The notes beneath the pieces are model-generated. The model was given only the letters and a program-made list of their open reading frames with translations, was not told where the DNA came from and ran no database searches. Shown here in pieces: positions 1 through 12,670 of a stretch of 64,000 nt of DNA. A program made the translations under genes and the position numbers. Position 1 is the first letter of the stretch. Each line of letters starts with the position of its first letter. The stretch comes from Lucifuga dentata (lineage: Eukaryota; Chordata; Actinopteri; Ophidiiformes; Bythitidae): contig VXCM01003288.1 in the NCBI GenBank assembly GCA_014773175.1, positions 1 through 64,000 on the forward strand. The letters run 5' to 3'.

Positions 1-64
1 GGAGGCAGATGATTCGCTGTGGTGACCCCTGAAGGGAAAGCCCAAAGGAAAAGAAGAAGAAGAT
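1..64 (+). mobile_element. RTE-type LINE 3' tail (cut by window edge)
   Basis: The stretch with gattcgctgtggtgacccct and a (GAA)n end resembles the 3' end of fish RTE-family non-LTR retrotransposons. Assigned from memory of the family, not by search. Confidence 0.5.
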
Positions 65-166
65 ATGGGAGGTTGTATATATAAGCACAGACAGGAGTAA
101 TGATGTTACTGAAATTATATTTACATGTGCACAATGTTGAATGTATCCTTAAATGTATCCTTGATG

Positions 167-705
167 TTAAATGACAATACTGGTGATGATGAGTGTTTGA
201 GCCCTATATATACAAGCCACATTCACATTATAGACAACCATTTCCCAAAATATATTACTGGAGCAGTACATTTTAGAATTGTTTTTCCTACTTTTCAAGC
301 TGCCATTGGTTTCAGTTCATTTCAGTATGCTATAAAAATCAACTTGTAGAGACTTGAAATGCACTTGAAATAAGTAACACATCACAGCTAACACGATGTA
401 CATTAAATTATTTTGTCGAAGTAGCTTTATTTAATCGGTCCAAGAAGGAGCTACACAAAACACAATGTTTGCCTCCGCCAGGGAATATAGTCCTTTTAAA
501 ATGAAATTAACAAGACCGTGCTTTCATTGTGCAAGCAGGCGAAACATTGAATATTAAGATGGGTGCATCACCTGAATATTTGATTTAGAAAGGTAAGGGA
601 ATTTGCAAAAATAATAGGAAAACTGACATACAGTTTTATGTTTTTGAAATTGGTTGTCAGTAACGGGTTGAATATAACATGCAAATTGCTGGTGTGGTCC
701 TTTAA
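167..705 (+). mobile_element. TTAA MITE, copy a
   Basis: Bounded by TTAA at 167-170 and 702-705. The right end has the family terminus (tgcaaattgctggtgtggtcct), the left end a diverged form (atgacaatactgg). Contains the shared internal segments gccattggtttcagttcatt and gggaatatagtcc. About 540 bp; no protein-coding capacity. Confidence 0.8.
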
Positions 706-1874
706 TTATGCCAATAACCTTCCCTTTTATTAATGCCCCCTAAATACTAATTTATTTCTACCTCTGGTAAAGATCTAAGACCAGAATTCATTCCATCCAA
801 CACTTTGTATCGTGTGGTTTATGGACACCAGAGCCTCTGCAGGCACCAGCAGCTTTAGGCTTTTCATTCTGATGATTTATTGTTGCTGCTGCTGTAGTAC
901 TGCAGTCCACAGCGACTGCGTTGATTAAGCCTGCTGGTAAGGGATCAGATCAAACCCAGCAACCAAATGTTTGATGTTTTTGCACAGCTTTTACAAACTG
1001 AGAGATTTCAAACAATCTACTCAGTAGCTCTGGAAAGTCATATTCAATCCTGCACTTGAGTGGCTCCCAGTAGGAAACGCTGAACTGGAGCTCAGCCTCA
1101 CCTTCCATTTAGCTTATGCTGCATTCCAGACAATTTGGAACTCGCAGTTTTCCATCCTCCTGCTTGAAAAAAAATGCATTAGAACATTGGCACTTGAAGT
1201 CAGAGCTCTGACAACTCAGATCAAATCCATCTCCTGTACCTCAACTTCAACAAGAATGACGTCACTCAGCATGACACCACCCTGGAAGCGAACTTTGTGG
1301 ACATAAATAATCAGCTAACAGCCGCATAAAGTATTGCATGACACTGAAATAAAAAGGCAGAGTTAGCTTAGTGCATAGATAACTGTTTGTCATGGAAAAG
1401 TAACAGTAAATAATTCCAGGAAATTAACTTATCAGGACAAATGTTTAATACTCACTATGATTAATAACCAACATGAGCAGAAAAATCAACTCACCTAATC
1501 ACTGTAACACAATCCAACCAAACCGTGCTGTAATAAATACTAACTTTACTTAGTAGTATTTATTACTAACTTCATTTATTTAGTTTTTAGTTGCGTTCAG
1601 CCATGCTTTTTCTTTACATTTGACATTGTGGGCACCGGAACGCTTGGAGGTCGGATGTTGGAATTTCCAAGTTGAAAATTCCGACATCCCGCTTTGACTG
1701 GAACGCAGCATTAATCCACTGGTCTGTCCTTCTCTGATTAGAGCTGGGAGGCCATGGGCTTCCTGTCTTCTCTGAAGCAGAACATGCAGCATCTGCCACA
1801 CAGGAAGCTTCTCTGACAGACGAGAGGAGGGAGGCTGAGGTTGGAACTGAGTCAGGTGCAAATGGTTATTAAGT
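706..1874. other. Intergenic, no gene seen
   Basis: AT-rich sequence without a convincing ORF. The 117-aa minus-strand ORF at 1580-1933 has no recognisable domain and runs into MITE copy b. Confidence 0.6.
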
Positions 1875-2646
1875 TTAAAGGACCGTACTGGTGATTTTGC
1901 ATGTTTAGTCCAATAAATGCTACCTACATACATGTTATGTTACTGACACCATTTTCCAAAACATAAAATTGTGTTTTAGTTTTACTGTTATTTTGCTAAA
2001 TGCCCTAATCTTCCAAAATCAAATATTCAGGTGATACACACCTTAAAATTCAATGTTTTGTCTGCTAACACATACTGTATGCCTGAATGCAGAAGAGAGT
2101 CGTTTTTAATTTCTCTGTAAAAGCCATCTTCTCCTGGAACTATATTTCCTGGCAGAGACATACATTGTCTTCCGTGCAGCTCCATGTTAGATTAGTTAAA
2201 TAAAGTTACTTCAAACTTTTTTTTAAAAAATGTATAGAAATGGTGTTTATTGTAATAGATTATGGTTAAGTTTTTACTGTGAGTTTGTATTAAATGTAAT
2301 TTTCTTTTACATTGGGGGAGGCCTTTGATAAGTCAAATTGGCTTTTGCCTCCTCCAGCACTTTTTGTGATCTTTATGATGTTTATTTTTAATATGCTTTG
2401 TTATGTTTTAATTGTGCTAAATAAAATAAAATCAAAATCAAATCAAATCAGATTACATATCTCAAGCATGTTTAAAGTCTCTACATGTTAATTTTAACAA
2501 TGTATTGGAATGAACTGAAACAGTGCAATCTGGAAGGTAGAACATTTTTTCTTCCCTTTAATTTATCACTCCAGTAATGAAGTAATGTAAGGTGTCTATG
2601 CAGTTTGCATATAATGGGCTCAAACATCCCTGGTATTGTCCTTTAA
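1875..2646 (-). mobile_element. TTAA MITE, copy b, with nested insertion
   Basis: TTAA at 1875-1878 followed by aggaccgtactgg; right end ggctcaaacatccctggtattgtcct and TTAA at 2643-2646. Orientation is opposite to copy a. Interrupted by a 187-bp retroposon at 2263-2449. Confidence 0.85.
2263..2449 (+). mobile_element. Short LINE-like retroposon nested in MITE copy b
   Basis: 187 bp ending in an A-rich tail (aaataaaataaaatc and onwards), flanked by the 6-bp duplication AGATTA (2257-2262 and 2450-2455). Removing it and one AGATTA restores the MITE alignment seen in the other copies. Resembles the 3' end of a 5'-truncated fish LINE. Confidence 0.75.
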
Positions 2647-4144
2647 CTCAGCATGTGGCCTTCTTTCTAACAATATACATATCTCAGCAGCTGGCTGAAA
2701 GAGTTGAGCAATGAGACATTATATTTGATTGCCCCTTTATAGTAACTTTGGAGAGAAACTCTTGCAAAGCATAATTTCAGGATTTTGAAAAGCCATCACA
2801 TTTTTAGAAATCCATCTTTTCTTTTTTTTTTTTTTTTTTTTTTTTGAAGTCGTACAACACATTTCGGCTATTTTTGATGCAGCGAGAGAGGGAAAAGAAT
2901 GTGAACGGTAACACAGAGGCAGCTCATCAACAGCTATATTTGGAACAATGCAGCCTGAGTGGACAGTCTGCATATAAAGATGCATCGGTCAGTGTTCTCA
3001 CTGGTGTTCTCAGCGGATTCCAGAGGGGTTTAATTAGATTTGGTCCCTTAAGGGGTCAATGCTGCCTGAAATGAACCGAGAGGTGGAGCCAATTAGGAGA
3101 AAAGAATAATGAAAACTGACCTTTTAACCTATAATGAGTTCCTAAAAGAGGCAACAGGTCTGAAGAGAATATTGTGAATTTACACAGCTGCACTATAAAA
3201 AAAAAGAGAAAAGCACATCACAAATGTCAACTGAAAAATATCAGCTCTTCAGAGGACAAATGTTGATGCTAATTGGTTTGTGTTCCCACTTTTTTCAAAC
3301 GAGTTGAACTTGCAGGAAGCAGCCGTTTAGGCAGAAACGTGAACAGATTCTCAACAGCTTGTGGCTGCGTCGTGAGACAGAAATAAACAGATGACGTCCA
3401 CAGTGTCCATACGCAGGCAAGGAGAATAATTGTGGGTTGGTTACTTGCCGTTACCCTCCATTGTTCCTGTCTTTGTGTTTTTATGGGTGTAACAGAGATG
3501 ATTCGTCCAGCTTTCAGTATTTCATCTTCATCTGTTGCTAGGAAAAGGCGGAAACATAGATGTCATAAAATTCAAACTTGGATATAACATGTGCAATTAA
3601 TTTTGACAAAACTGGGATTTTGAAGGCAAAAGCTAGTTTTAGCCTGTAGTTTCTTCAAGCTAATATTTGGTACTAATATTCAATATTTTTAACTAATACC
3701 TCTGTACATCTTAAATCTGTGCAAAATTATTTACATACATACACATAATTTAATATTTGAATTAGACATGAAATATGAATATTTTTTGTGATTATAACTC
3801 TAAATGCAGCAGTAAAACAGGAACAGATCGTCTAACATGAATGCTGTAAACACATTTAACGGCATCGGAAAACATTGGTGACTTGTCTGGTGTTAGTACC
3901 TGTACTAACACACCTGTCAGTCACCTTGATTGTGACCTCAAGTTCCAGTACTGTCAGACACATCCTGATTTTTATGTTCAGATTTTATTATATGCAATGG
4001 CATCCATTAACATTCCTGTCATTTCATAGCCCATTATTCTTGCTACCATCAAGCCTTTCTACATGTCAAACTATATTATAGTTTGAGACTGAGGGATCAA
4101 GGTGAAGGATGCCAATAAAATGAACAAGCTGATCAGGAAACAGT
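2647..4144. other. Intergenic, no gene seen
   Basis: Contains a poly(T) tract (2821-2845) and AT-rich unique-looking sequence. ORFs are short and unsupported. Confidence 0.6.
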
Positions 4145-4335
4145 GAAGGGAGAACTCTGTCCAACCTGAGAATTAATTTCTTTAATTTTGCTTTTGTTGC
4201 CTTATCCTTATTTTTTATTTTGTTTCGTCTTATTACATTTTACTTAAGAAGCTGGTAAACCTACCAGAAACAGCAATTCACTGTTGGCTGCACATGACAA
4301 ATAAAACTTTGAAACTTGAAACTTTGAAACTTGAA
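4145..4335 (+). mobile_element. LINE 3' tail fragment (L2-like)
   Basis: Ends cacatgacaaataaaactt followed by imperfect repeats of tttgaaacttgaaac, the style of L2/CR1-type fish LINE tails. Confidence 0.4.
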
Positions 4336-4393
4336 CATACATAATACATACATAACATACACATATAACATACATATATATAATACATGATAG

Positions 4394-5034
4394 TTTGACT
4401 CCCACCTCCTCCATGACATCCTGATCAGCAGGAAGACGTTCACTAACAAGCTGATACAGCTCAGGTTCAACAAGGAATGCTACAGGAAGTCGTTTCTACC
4501 TGCGGCAGGGTTGGATTGGCCATCAGGAGAGGCGGGACTTTTCTCCAGCCGCAGCCATTGGAGGGCCTGCCGGTGGCATTTGCAATATAATATAATGTAA
4601 TTAAATTATATATGTTAAATTATATATATATATTATATATTATATTATATTATATAATTATAATATAATATAATATAATTAAAATTAAAATTAACTTAAA
4701 CTAAGAAAACACAATTTTTTTTCTTTCATAATTAACCATTCAACTCATCCCTGTAGTTTGGACTTATCTGTTCACAACTGTTATATCACAGCTGACAATA
4801 TGTTTATATATTTATCTTGTTAATTCCATATGCTTCTACTTACACTTATACTTACTCATACATATCTTATCTGCTCTAGTTTTAGGGTTAAGGACTTGGC
4901 ATGTTTTTTATATTTGTATATTATCTTGTTTTATCCTTGCTACTTATCTTTATTTTTCGCCTTATTTTTCATGTTACTGATAATATTGTGTTGTGTTGCT
5001 GTAACAATGCAATTTCCCCTCGGGGATTAACAAA

Positions 5035-5040
<6 letters not shown>
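4394..5040 (+). mobile_element. L2-like LINE 3' end, interrupted
   Basis: 4394-4507 translates as FDSHLLHDILISRKTF... QLRFNKECYRKSFLP, like the C-terminal end of fish L2-type reverse transcriptase ORFs. It is broken by other sequence and an AT tract; the 3' end at 4980-5040 (caatttcccctcggggatta then acaaag) is the typical tail, running into (CT)n. Confidence 0.55.
4600..4690. repeat. AT-rich simple repeat
   Basis: Runs of tata, attat and ataat inside the LINE fragment. Confidence 0.8.

Positions 5041-5082
<42 letters not shown>
5037..5082. repeat. (CT)n microsatellite
   Basis: Uninterrupted CT dinucleotides directly after a LINE 3' tail, so probably seeded by the insertion. Confidence 0.95.
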
Positions 5083-5084
<2 letters not shown>

Positions 5085-5086
<2 letters not shown>

Positions 5087-5445
5087 ATTTCACCTGATTC
5101 ACCTGTTTCACATTACCTGTCGTTACACCCACAGTATATAGTTTCCACCAGTCATTCTTTTTCAGAATCCTCTGTAGCGCTGCATTCCAGCATTCTGTTT
5201 ATCCTGCTGTCTGCCTCTTTCTTTCCTGGTTTGCTGATTAGCAGCCAAATCCCCTGTTGGACTTGTTTAATAGCCTACCTGCCTCCCAGGTTTTGAAAGT
5301 AAACCTGCACTTTGGTTTCCGAGCCCTTTAGAATTCTGAGCCAGCCTCTTTTAATGATCTCAACCTGCGTCTGTCTCCAGTTAATAGCCTGCCCCTCTTG
5401 ACCTCTGTCTGCTCCATATTTACTTGTGCACCAGGTAAAGACTAT
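5085..5445 (+). mobile_element. Possible LTR-like fragment
   Basis: C/T-rich sequence with phrases such as ctgtagcgctgcattcc and cctgcctcccaggttt that resemble fish retrotransposon LTR or leader sequence. No bounded ends found. Confidence 0.25.
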
Positions 5446-5585
5446 TTTAACTTTAAAAGGTTGTCTGAGTTTTACTTCTGGGTCTTTATCCTGAGTCCTT
5501 ATAATTTCAGTGTTTTCAGTTATCTTTTTGTTACACTGGAAGTGTGGATTTTATTTTTAACAACCTTTATCATCCCAAAAATTAC

Positions 5586-6135
5586 AAATAGAAGAGAAGT
5601 GGTCACATCACGCCAACTTTTGTTGCCCGTCATTGGTTGCCATTCAGCTTCAGGATTGACTTTAAAGATTTTCTTGTTTTTAAAGCCTCACACGATCAGG
5701 CACCTGTGTATTTATGTGATCTTTTCACTCCTTACAAGCCTGATCACTGTCTGAGATCTTCTGGTAGGAACCTTTTGGCAATTCCCAAATCTTGCCTTGC
5801 CACTAAAGGTGACTTCACCTTTGCTGTTCAAGCCTCTAAACTTTAAAACTCCCTGCCAGAGGATCTCAGGTTGGCAAAGGCAGTGTCTTCTTTTAAAAAC
5901 CTTCTTAAGACTTATTTTTATCATATTATCATATTTTTATTATTATATTATCATCTTATTGTTCCCTAATTGTGGTCACTGTTCTTATTTGGGTTATTTT
6001 ATTTTCAACTGTTTACTAGTATTTTATTGTTGGCTTTTTACTGTTATTTATGTATTGGTTTGTCTGTTTTGTGAAGCACCTTATAACTCTGTTTTGAAAG
6101 GTGCTATATAAAAAAAAAGTTGTTATTATAAGTAT
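5586..6135 (+). mobile_element. Degenerate non-LTR retrotransposon 3' end
   Basis: About 5607-5930 translates as the C-terminal part of a fish LINE reverse-transcriptase ORF (RIDFKDFLVFKASHDQAPVY, YKPDHCLRSSGRNLL, then SLPEDLRLAK and SFKNLLKTYF), with a stop where the family has Trp. The 3' tail ends with aaaggtgctatataaa and a ttattat run. Confidence 0.75.
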
Positions 6136-6139
6136 TTGT

Positions 6140-7026
6140 GTTTTGAGTTTTCTTCATATAAGGTGTAGAAGTTATTTTCCCTTCAGGATAAGACTCACCT
6201 GAAGCCATTAACAGTGAAATAAAACTATACAAAAATGCTATTTATAGAATTTCAGAGCAGCACTGCCCTTCGTCCAGTCTGCACCTCACATGCACCAACA
6301 CAAAGTGCACGTGGGGGCGGCGTCTGAAGTGCTCAGCCTTTTGTAACGTCTGCCAGTGACATCTGGTCGTCATCCTGCCGTCCACAGGCAGGTTCACTCT
6401 TATAACCATGAATATTACAGCAGGATTATTTCTGTACGGCAGAGCCGCTCCATCCTGGAACGTTTCTGTGCGTAATGGAAGGAAGATAAAACAGAAACAA
6501 CGCCAGGCCTCCTGCCGGCAAACAAAGACCACGAGCAGGAAGAAACGCAATAAGTAGGCTACGGCTGTTGCATAATCGAGGCGCCTCTGTGAGAACCGAG
6601 GCTGTTTAGAAAACAAAAGAAAATCAAAATGCTATTGATTCCTGAACAAATCTGCAATTAAAACCTTACATAAGCACAAATATCACAAACAGGAACCAGG
6701 TTGAAAGTTAATGAGTACATTTATTTAGCATTTAATTACCTCACAGACAGGAGCCCTTCAGTTTCTGTCAGTCAGTTTGTATCAGACAGTGCAGCCTTGC
6801 CTTGTCTTTACTTACTTGCTTTTTTTCCCAATTCATCAATGCATTGGACTGTTAAGTTAAAATTCTGACAAAAAGACTTTATTGATCACCGGGGGAGAAA
6901 TTGGTTTGTTACAGCAGCAGAAAATGAAGAAAAAAACAAACAGTTTATAATAATGACAGAAGATATATGTACAGTCTGGAAATTTGAGACTATTTATAAT
7001 TTCCAGCCTGAAAGTTCACTTGTAAC
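6140..7026. other. Intergenic; GC-richer patch at 6240-6610
   Basis: No recognisable gene. The 124-aa minus ORF at 6242-6616 covers a locally GC-rich, repeat-free patch but has no identifiable motif. Confidence 0.5.
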
Positions 7027-7180
7027 TTAAAGGAGTATAATGGCGATTTTGTATGTTTGAGCTTAATAAATACAACCCGCATACACGTTACATTTCTGCC
7101 AACCATTTTCCAAAACATATGACTAGAGCAGTACATTTTACAATTGTTTTTCCAACCTTCCAGACTGCCATGGATTTTGT
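7027..7180 (+). mobile_element. TTAA MITE, copy c (left half only)
   Basis: TTAA at 7027-7030 followed by aggagtataatggcg and the family segments gtatgtttgagc and cagactgccatgg; homology stops near 7180. Confidence 0.65.
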
Positions 7181-8222
7181 CTCACCAGCATCTCGTCTTA
7201 TACAGTGGATGTTCATAAATAAGACATGTCATATAGGAATGCCAATCTAACTAAAGATTAGATCATGAGATCATATTTATTCATATATTGTATGAACAAA
7301 TGCCTCATCGTGAATTACACATGGTTTCTTTAAAATTGGCATGTTGGTCACCTTCCAACATACATGTTTGCAAAAGTTGTGGCATAGATGAGTTGCAAAT
7401 AATCAAATTACACAAAATGTATAGGTTTAACATATGCACTACACAATACATATATGGATCAATGTTTTGCATTGCAACATTGCAATACTAATTGAATGAG
7501 TTATTGTTATGTGCAACATATGGACAGCTCATAGATTTTGTATTGCATCTGCAACATACTGTGCATTATTGGCTATACATATGTTACTATAATCCAGACA
7601 AGCAGTATGTTGCATTTACTTCAATAATATTGATAGACTGTATATGTTTAGCTCTGCTATAGGGACATATATTTACATTTTAGGTTTCCATGTTGGCCCT
7701 GTTCCAGCTACATTAAAATGCTGCCTTATACATTAATTTATTAATAATTTAACAACTTAACACAGTGAAAGATTCTATTCTTTACACTGAGTACTTATAC
7801 TTTAGATAATGAGTACATTTATGCTAATACATCTATACGTGTTCCCCTGTGAGCAGGAACATAATGTTCCTGAGAGGCTGTTCAGTTAAGGTCAGAAGTG
7901 CATTGTTAATCCCTCGTGTATTGTTTCCCTATTAATCATTTTCCAACACAAAGCTCCTGACAATTAAACCTCCGTAAAGCGGCTGATGTAAATCTGTCTT
8001 TATGAATGGAAGTTGTGATGGACTATCGGCTGCTTTCAAAGGTCGCGCTAATGCTCTTCCACAGACCAAAGCACACGAGCACAAATAGCCCTTTTAGCTT
8101 TTAAATCCACGATGAGGCCTCAGCTGTTCCCTCATGTGGCTTGTGTAATGAGAGTCCACCTAAAGCCAAGCTCTCGTTTGTTCTATAGGTTAAAATATTG
8201 TCACTGCTATAAAGAGCATCTC
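7181..8222. other. Intergenic, no gene seen
   Basis: AT-rich, with repeated gcaacat-type words around 7470-7620 and no coding signal. Confidence 0.5.
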
Positions 8223-8745
8223 TTAAAGGACCATACTGGCCATATTGCATGTTTGAGCCTAACGTTATAATCATTACCCAAAGCATACTACTGGAATGGT
8301 GAATTAAACATTTTTTTTCCTATCTTGCAGACCACCATTGGTTTCAGTTCATGCTGGTGTGCTATTAAAATAAAATTGTTGATACTTGAAATGTTCTTGG
8401 GATAGGTAATCCAATGGTGCATTCAAGTGCTGTAGTGAAGAACTGACAACAGGAAGCATTTTCAGATCACTCTGCACTTTTTATTGCACTTAAACGCTAA
8501 AATTATGTAACGTCAAAAAAACCTGAATACACGTGTTGTTCGCAATGATGGATTACCTATCCCAAGAATGTTTCAAACATCAACAAGTTGATTTTTATAG
8601 CGTACCAGAATGAACTGAAACCAATGGCGGTCTGTAAGGTAGGAAAAGAAAAAAAAATTCACCGTTCCAGTAGTATGCTTGGGAAAATGATTGTCAGAAA
8701 CGTTACATGTGTGAAAATTGAATATAAGCTGGTATGGTCCTTTAA
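8223..8745. mobile_element. TTAA MITE, copy d, nearly a full palindrome
   Basis: TTAA at both ends. The left half and the reverse complement of the right half align for about 200 bp (shared aggaccatac, gcatactactgga, attggtttcagttcat, ttcttgggataggtaatcca), so the element is a long foldback with a short unique centre at about 8425-8530. Confidence 0.85.
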
Positions 8746-9724
8746 GCTACAAGCCCACCACCCCCTGCAGAATGTTTTTTTTTTTTTTNTTTTTTTTTTT
8801 TGTCAGAAATTTGTGTTAAAAATAGGAATTAAAGGACAGGCGCATTAAACGCTGCAAGACTTTAACCGACTCTCAAGTTGATTACAAATCGCAGAGGAGG
8901 AAAGTTGGAGATGTTTCAACACGTGACAGATCAACCATGGGGAAAATTATGAATGCATTCCAGCTGCTTGTGTTTCATTTTTGCATTTTTAATTGCCTGA
9001 ACTCTGATTAAGACAATAATGTGAAGGTATTCTGTGGTTCACTAAAATATGCATGATGTGTTGCATAATCATGTGGAAGTGGCCAATTATAACTTTGACA
9101 TGCATGAATGAATCAGCTTACAATTGCATCATCTAGGTCTGTTACTCAGAGTGAGCATACTCTCATTTATGCCCATAATTTAATTATCATGTTCACGTGA
9201 CATTTGAGAAAATCAATTTATTGCTTTAATCTGAGTACAATCAAAGTTTAAGTAAACATGTTGATTGATTCAGGATCTTTGGGTGGGNGGGTCTATGTTC
9301 CCCAGCTCTATATAGCACAACAGAGCACATAATGGGTTAGGGTTAGTCTGTTAACACACACTTTTAACAGAATATTTAACTGGGGAACATAGGACCCTGG
9401 AAACATAGATGCTCCTGTTAGAGTGTTGTTTTTGCAGCAGCTCCAACTTTGTCTTTTCTGGTTTAAACTGGTTTCTGGTTTAAACATTACATGGCTGGTT
9501 CAGCGCTGCCCTCTGACCTCTCAGCAGTGATGGAACAAGTCATGTGATATTTTGACAAATTACAGCCAAGGGGAGGTATCAGAAGTAGAGAAGATAAATG
9601 ACAGCTGAGGACAAAACTGCACAATGGACATGTTTACCCTCTTGTTCTTTTGTCTTTTTGTCTTAGATCTTTTGAAATATTCTGGAGCCTTATGACTCTG
9701 TTGTAGCTGGATGGGCGATTTGCA
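8746..9724. other. Intergenic, no gene seen
   Basis: Holds a poly(T) join with one n (8789) and one n in a G-rich tract (9288). No coding signal. Confidence 0.5.
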
Positions 9725-9965
9725 GTTAAGTCAAGTTTATTTGCAAAGCTTTATTTCACATAAGATGTCTTTAAGAGCTTTACAAGTCCACATATCAACA
9801 GTTCCCAACCCAACCCAAGCTCTCTGAAAAGAGAAGGGAAAAACTGTCACACAACTCAAAACATCATATTTTGTAAGGAAAAAAATGGAAGAAACTTTGG
9901 AGAGATAATTCAAAGAGAGATTCCCTCTCCTCCAACAGCCAGGCGTGCAATAGACAAATTACAAA
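9725..9965 (+). repeat. Dispersed fish repeat
   Basis: Begins agtcaagtttatttgcaaag and contains gggaaaaactgtc and cagccaggcgtgcaatag, phrases recurring in fish genomes. Class uncertain. Confidence 0.4.
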
Positions 9966-10974
9966 GACATAAAAGCAAGGTACATTACAGAAAGATTTTT
10001 AAAAAAGCAAAACCGTGATCTAGTAGGATCCAGACAGATGTAATCAATATGAAATCATAGTCATGATGGACCCCAGGGATGAGTCACATTAAATGAATAA
10101 CATGGGATACCAATAACTTTCCTAATAAAATGACCATGTTTTAATATCCAAGGCAGTTTTGAGAATTGCTTGACATTTAATATTACAATTAATTGTTTTA
10201 TGTGTCACTTTTCCAAGATACAATGCTGGATTCCTACAGATCTGATCAATTCTGAGGAAAAATTTTCCCAGAATGTGTCAGATCTTTATGTGGAGCAGAC
10301 ACTGATACAAAACAGATGCAATTAGCTTAACATCCAGCAAGGGGCAGACACTTCTATCACCAGACATGGTACTTATATACTGTGTCCTGCAGATTGTCAA
10401 ATAATGATTGAATAAAAACAGATCATTTGGTTGGCAACATCAGTACGTCATGAAGCAGGATGAGATTCTCCATCTTGCTGCTCTGGACTAAAAACACTTA
10501 TTACTGTCAGCTGAATCATTTCTGGCACCGCAGACACAGAAGAATGACAGACTGAATAACAGTTTTTGTTCTTTGTTTTTTTTTGGTTGAACCTTGATTT
10601 ATCTGCTGTAAGCTCTGACCTCAGTCTGTCTGAATATTATTACAGAGCAACAAAAATCAGGTCATAGTTTTCCAAATATAGCATTTTTAGAACGAGGTCC
10701 TGTGAGCGCTGTATTCAAAGAGGAACAAAGGAACAAAGGAACAAAGTGCCGCAGCATTAAAAACACAATGTGTTCCTAACAGAGAAAATGTGAAGAGTTT
10801 TCTACTTCTACTACTCAATCAGAAAAAAAAAAAAAAAAAAAAAAAAACACTTAAATGTGCTCTAATCTGTTTGGATAAATACAGGAATTTAAAGCTTTTT
10901 CTTCTGTCTGATGCGGTTCTATGAACTGTCAGAGGACGTAGTTCTGTAATATACAAGTCTACAAGTTTAAATCC
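9966..10974. other. Intergenic, no gene seen
   Basis: Short tandem ggaacaaa repeat at about 10722-10746 and a poly(A) run at 10820-10847; otherwise no gene or RNA recognised. Confidence 0.5.
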
Positions 10975-11135
10975 TGTTGCCCACACAGTGCACTTGCAGG
11001 TTTTGTTTCTTCCACTGTATTTGGTGTGCTGCTTGAAGTCTGTGTCAGTTCATGTTGTTGTTTGATGACCTACATGCTTTTAATTGCCTCTCGAGGGATT
11101 AATAAAATCCTTTTGAATTGAGTTGAATTGAAGTT
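10975..11135 (+). mobile_element. L2-like LINE 3' tail
   Basis: Ends attgcctctcgagggattaa followed by taaaatcc and an imperfect (TTGAA)n tail, the same layout as the tail at about 5030. Confidence 0.55.
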
Positions 11136-12091
11136 ATACACGTTTTATACAAGTTTTTTTTTGTTTTTTTTTTTTTTTCCCTGAATGGAACAAATAAGGT
11201 CCCTGGATGCTGCTGAATGTCTGACCTTTTTATGTTACATCAAGCTACCTCTTCCCCTTCGTGTACTGTTGATCAAATTTTCCAAAAATCAAAAGCAATC
11301 TTTGAATTTTACACATAATTACTCCTTCATTTTTGTTGTATTTGTGGAAATATTCAGCAGAAAATACAACAAACATTGATGTGATTTTTTTAACCATTTA
11401 TTTAGGTACCTCAGAGGTTCCCTGACAATTTTATTAAGCAGCTGTGTAGATCTCATCAAAATGGGACAAGAACGTATTGGGTAACAGTATGTTCTTGAGC
11501 TGTTTCACAGTTGTGCACTATGTTTATTTTATGTTTTCAGCTGTGAGTAGCTCCTCAATTTTCCTAGCAGCTCAAAATTAGATTAGAACAGATAAAAAGT
11601 CCAAGACCAGTTGTTTTACTGATGATTAGATGAGACAAACTAGCGGGGCAGGTTGGATGGAGAATCAGGAGACAGATGGGTCAGTAACCATGAATAAAGA
11701 ATAAGAGGCAGAAAGTCCAAAGAGGCGGGACAGGAAATCACCATGAGATAAGAAGGGAGGCAAACAAAGTCCTAGGAGGGCTCAGACAATCAAACAGGAA
11801 GGCAAAAGGGGGTTAGAGTGCACAGATACTGGCTGAAACAGAGGATGCAGGAATACTCGAGTAAACTCCTGAGAGAAGAAAGCAGCTGGTGTTTCTGCTG
11901 TGGAGCTGATGAGTGGAAATTGCAGCAGGTGTGGCAGTCAGGTGAGCAGGTAGAACAGGCTGTGGAGCGTCAGGGGAATTAATGACAGGCAGCAAGCAGA
12001 TGGAAACACGGGTGCATTCCGAGTTCCTTATTTGATTGTTTGTCGCTCCTCCATCCTCGCATGACCCGGAAACCCATCTGGTCCACCATCT
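11136..12091. other. Intergenic, no gene seen
   Basis: A poly(T) tract near 11156-11178, then purine-rich sequence at 11640-12000 without conserved coding. Confidence 0.5.
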
Positions 12092-12350
12092 TTAAAGGAC
12101 CATACCATCCATTTTGCATGTTTGAGCCTAATATATTCAATTTTCATACATGTNTTAAAGGACCATACCATCCATTTTGCATGTTTGAGCCTAATATATT
12201 CAATTTTCATACATGTTACACTACTGGCAATCAAAGGATAAAACTGTATTTCAGTTTTGCTGATATTTTGCAAAATCTCTTAATTTTTCAAAATCAAATA
12301 TTCAAGTGATACACCCACCTTAAAAATCCATGTTTCTCCTGCTAATAGTT
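12092..12350 (-). mobile_element. TTAA MITE, copy e (half)
   Basis: TTAA at 12092-12095, then aggaccataccatcc and the b/h-type interior (gatattttgcaaaat, caaatattcaagtgatacac). The first 62 bp are present twice either side of an n at 12154, probably an assembly artefact. Confidence 0.75.
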
Positions 12351-12622
12351 ATGCAGTCTTATACTAGACAATCTAAACAGCTTCATCTTTGTGTTTGTTC
12401 TAGTAATGCAGTCCGTTTTTCATTTTGGCTCAGAGGTGCAGCTTTATGGAATTCATACCTGGTTGTAAAACAACAAGCAACATCATTTTATAACATTAAA
12501 AAATTACTGAAGCTGACTCTATTGTCATTGCAATCATAGTGTCAATGCTATAGAAGAGTGACTATTTGTCTATATTTTTTTATTATTATTTTTATTTTGT
12601 ATAATCTGAGTCACTTCTGTCT

Positions 12623-12626
<4 letters not shown>

Positions 12627-12669
<43 letters not shown>
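12627..12669. repeat. (GT)n microsatellite
   Basis: Uninterrupted GT dinucleotides. Confidence 0.95.

Positions 12670-12670
<1 letters not shown>

Noticed and set aside
6242..6616. 124-aa minus ORF as a gene
   Set aside because: Locally GC-rich but no motif, no splice context and no homologue recognised.
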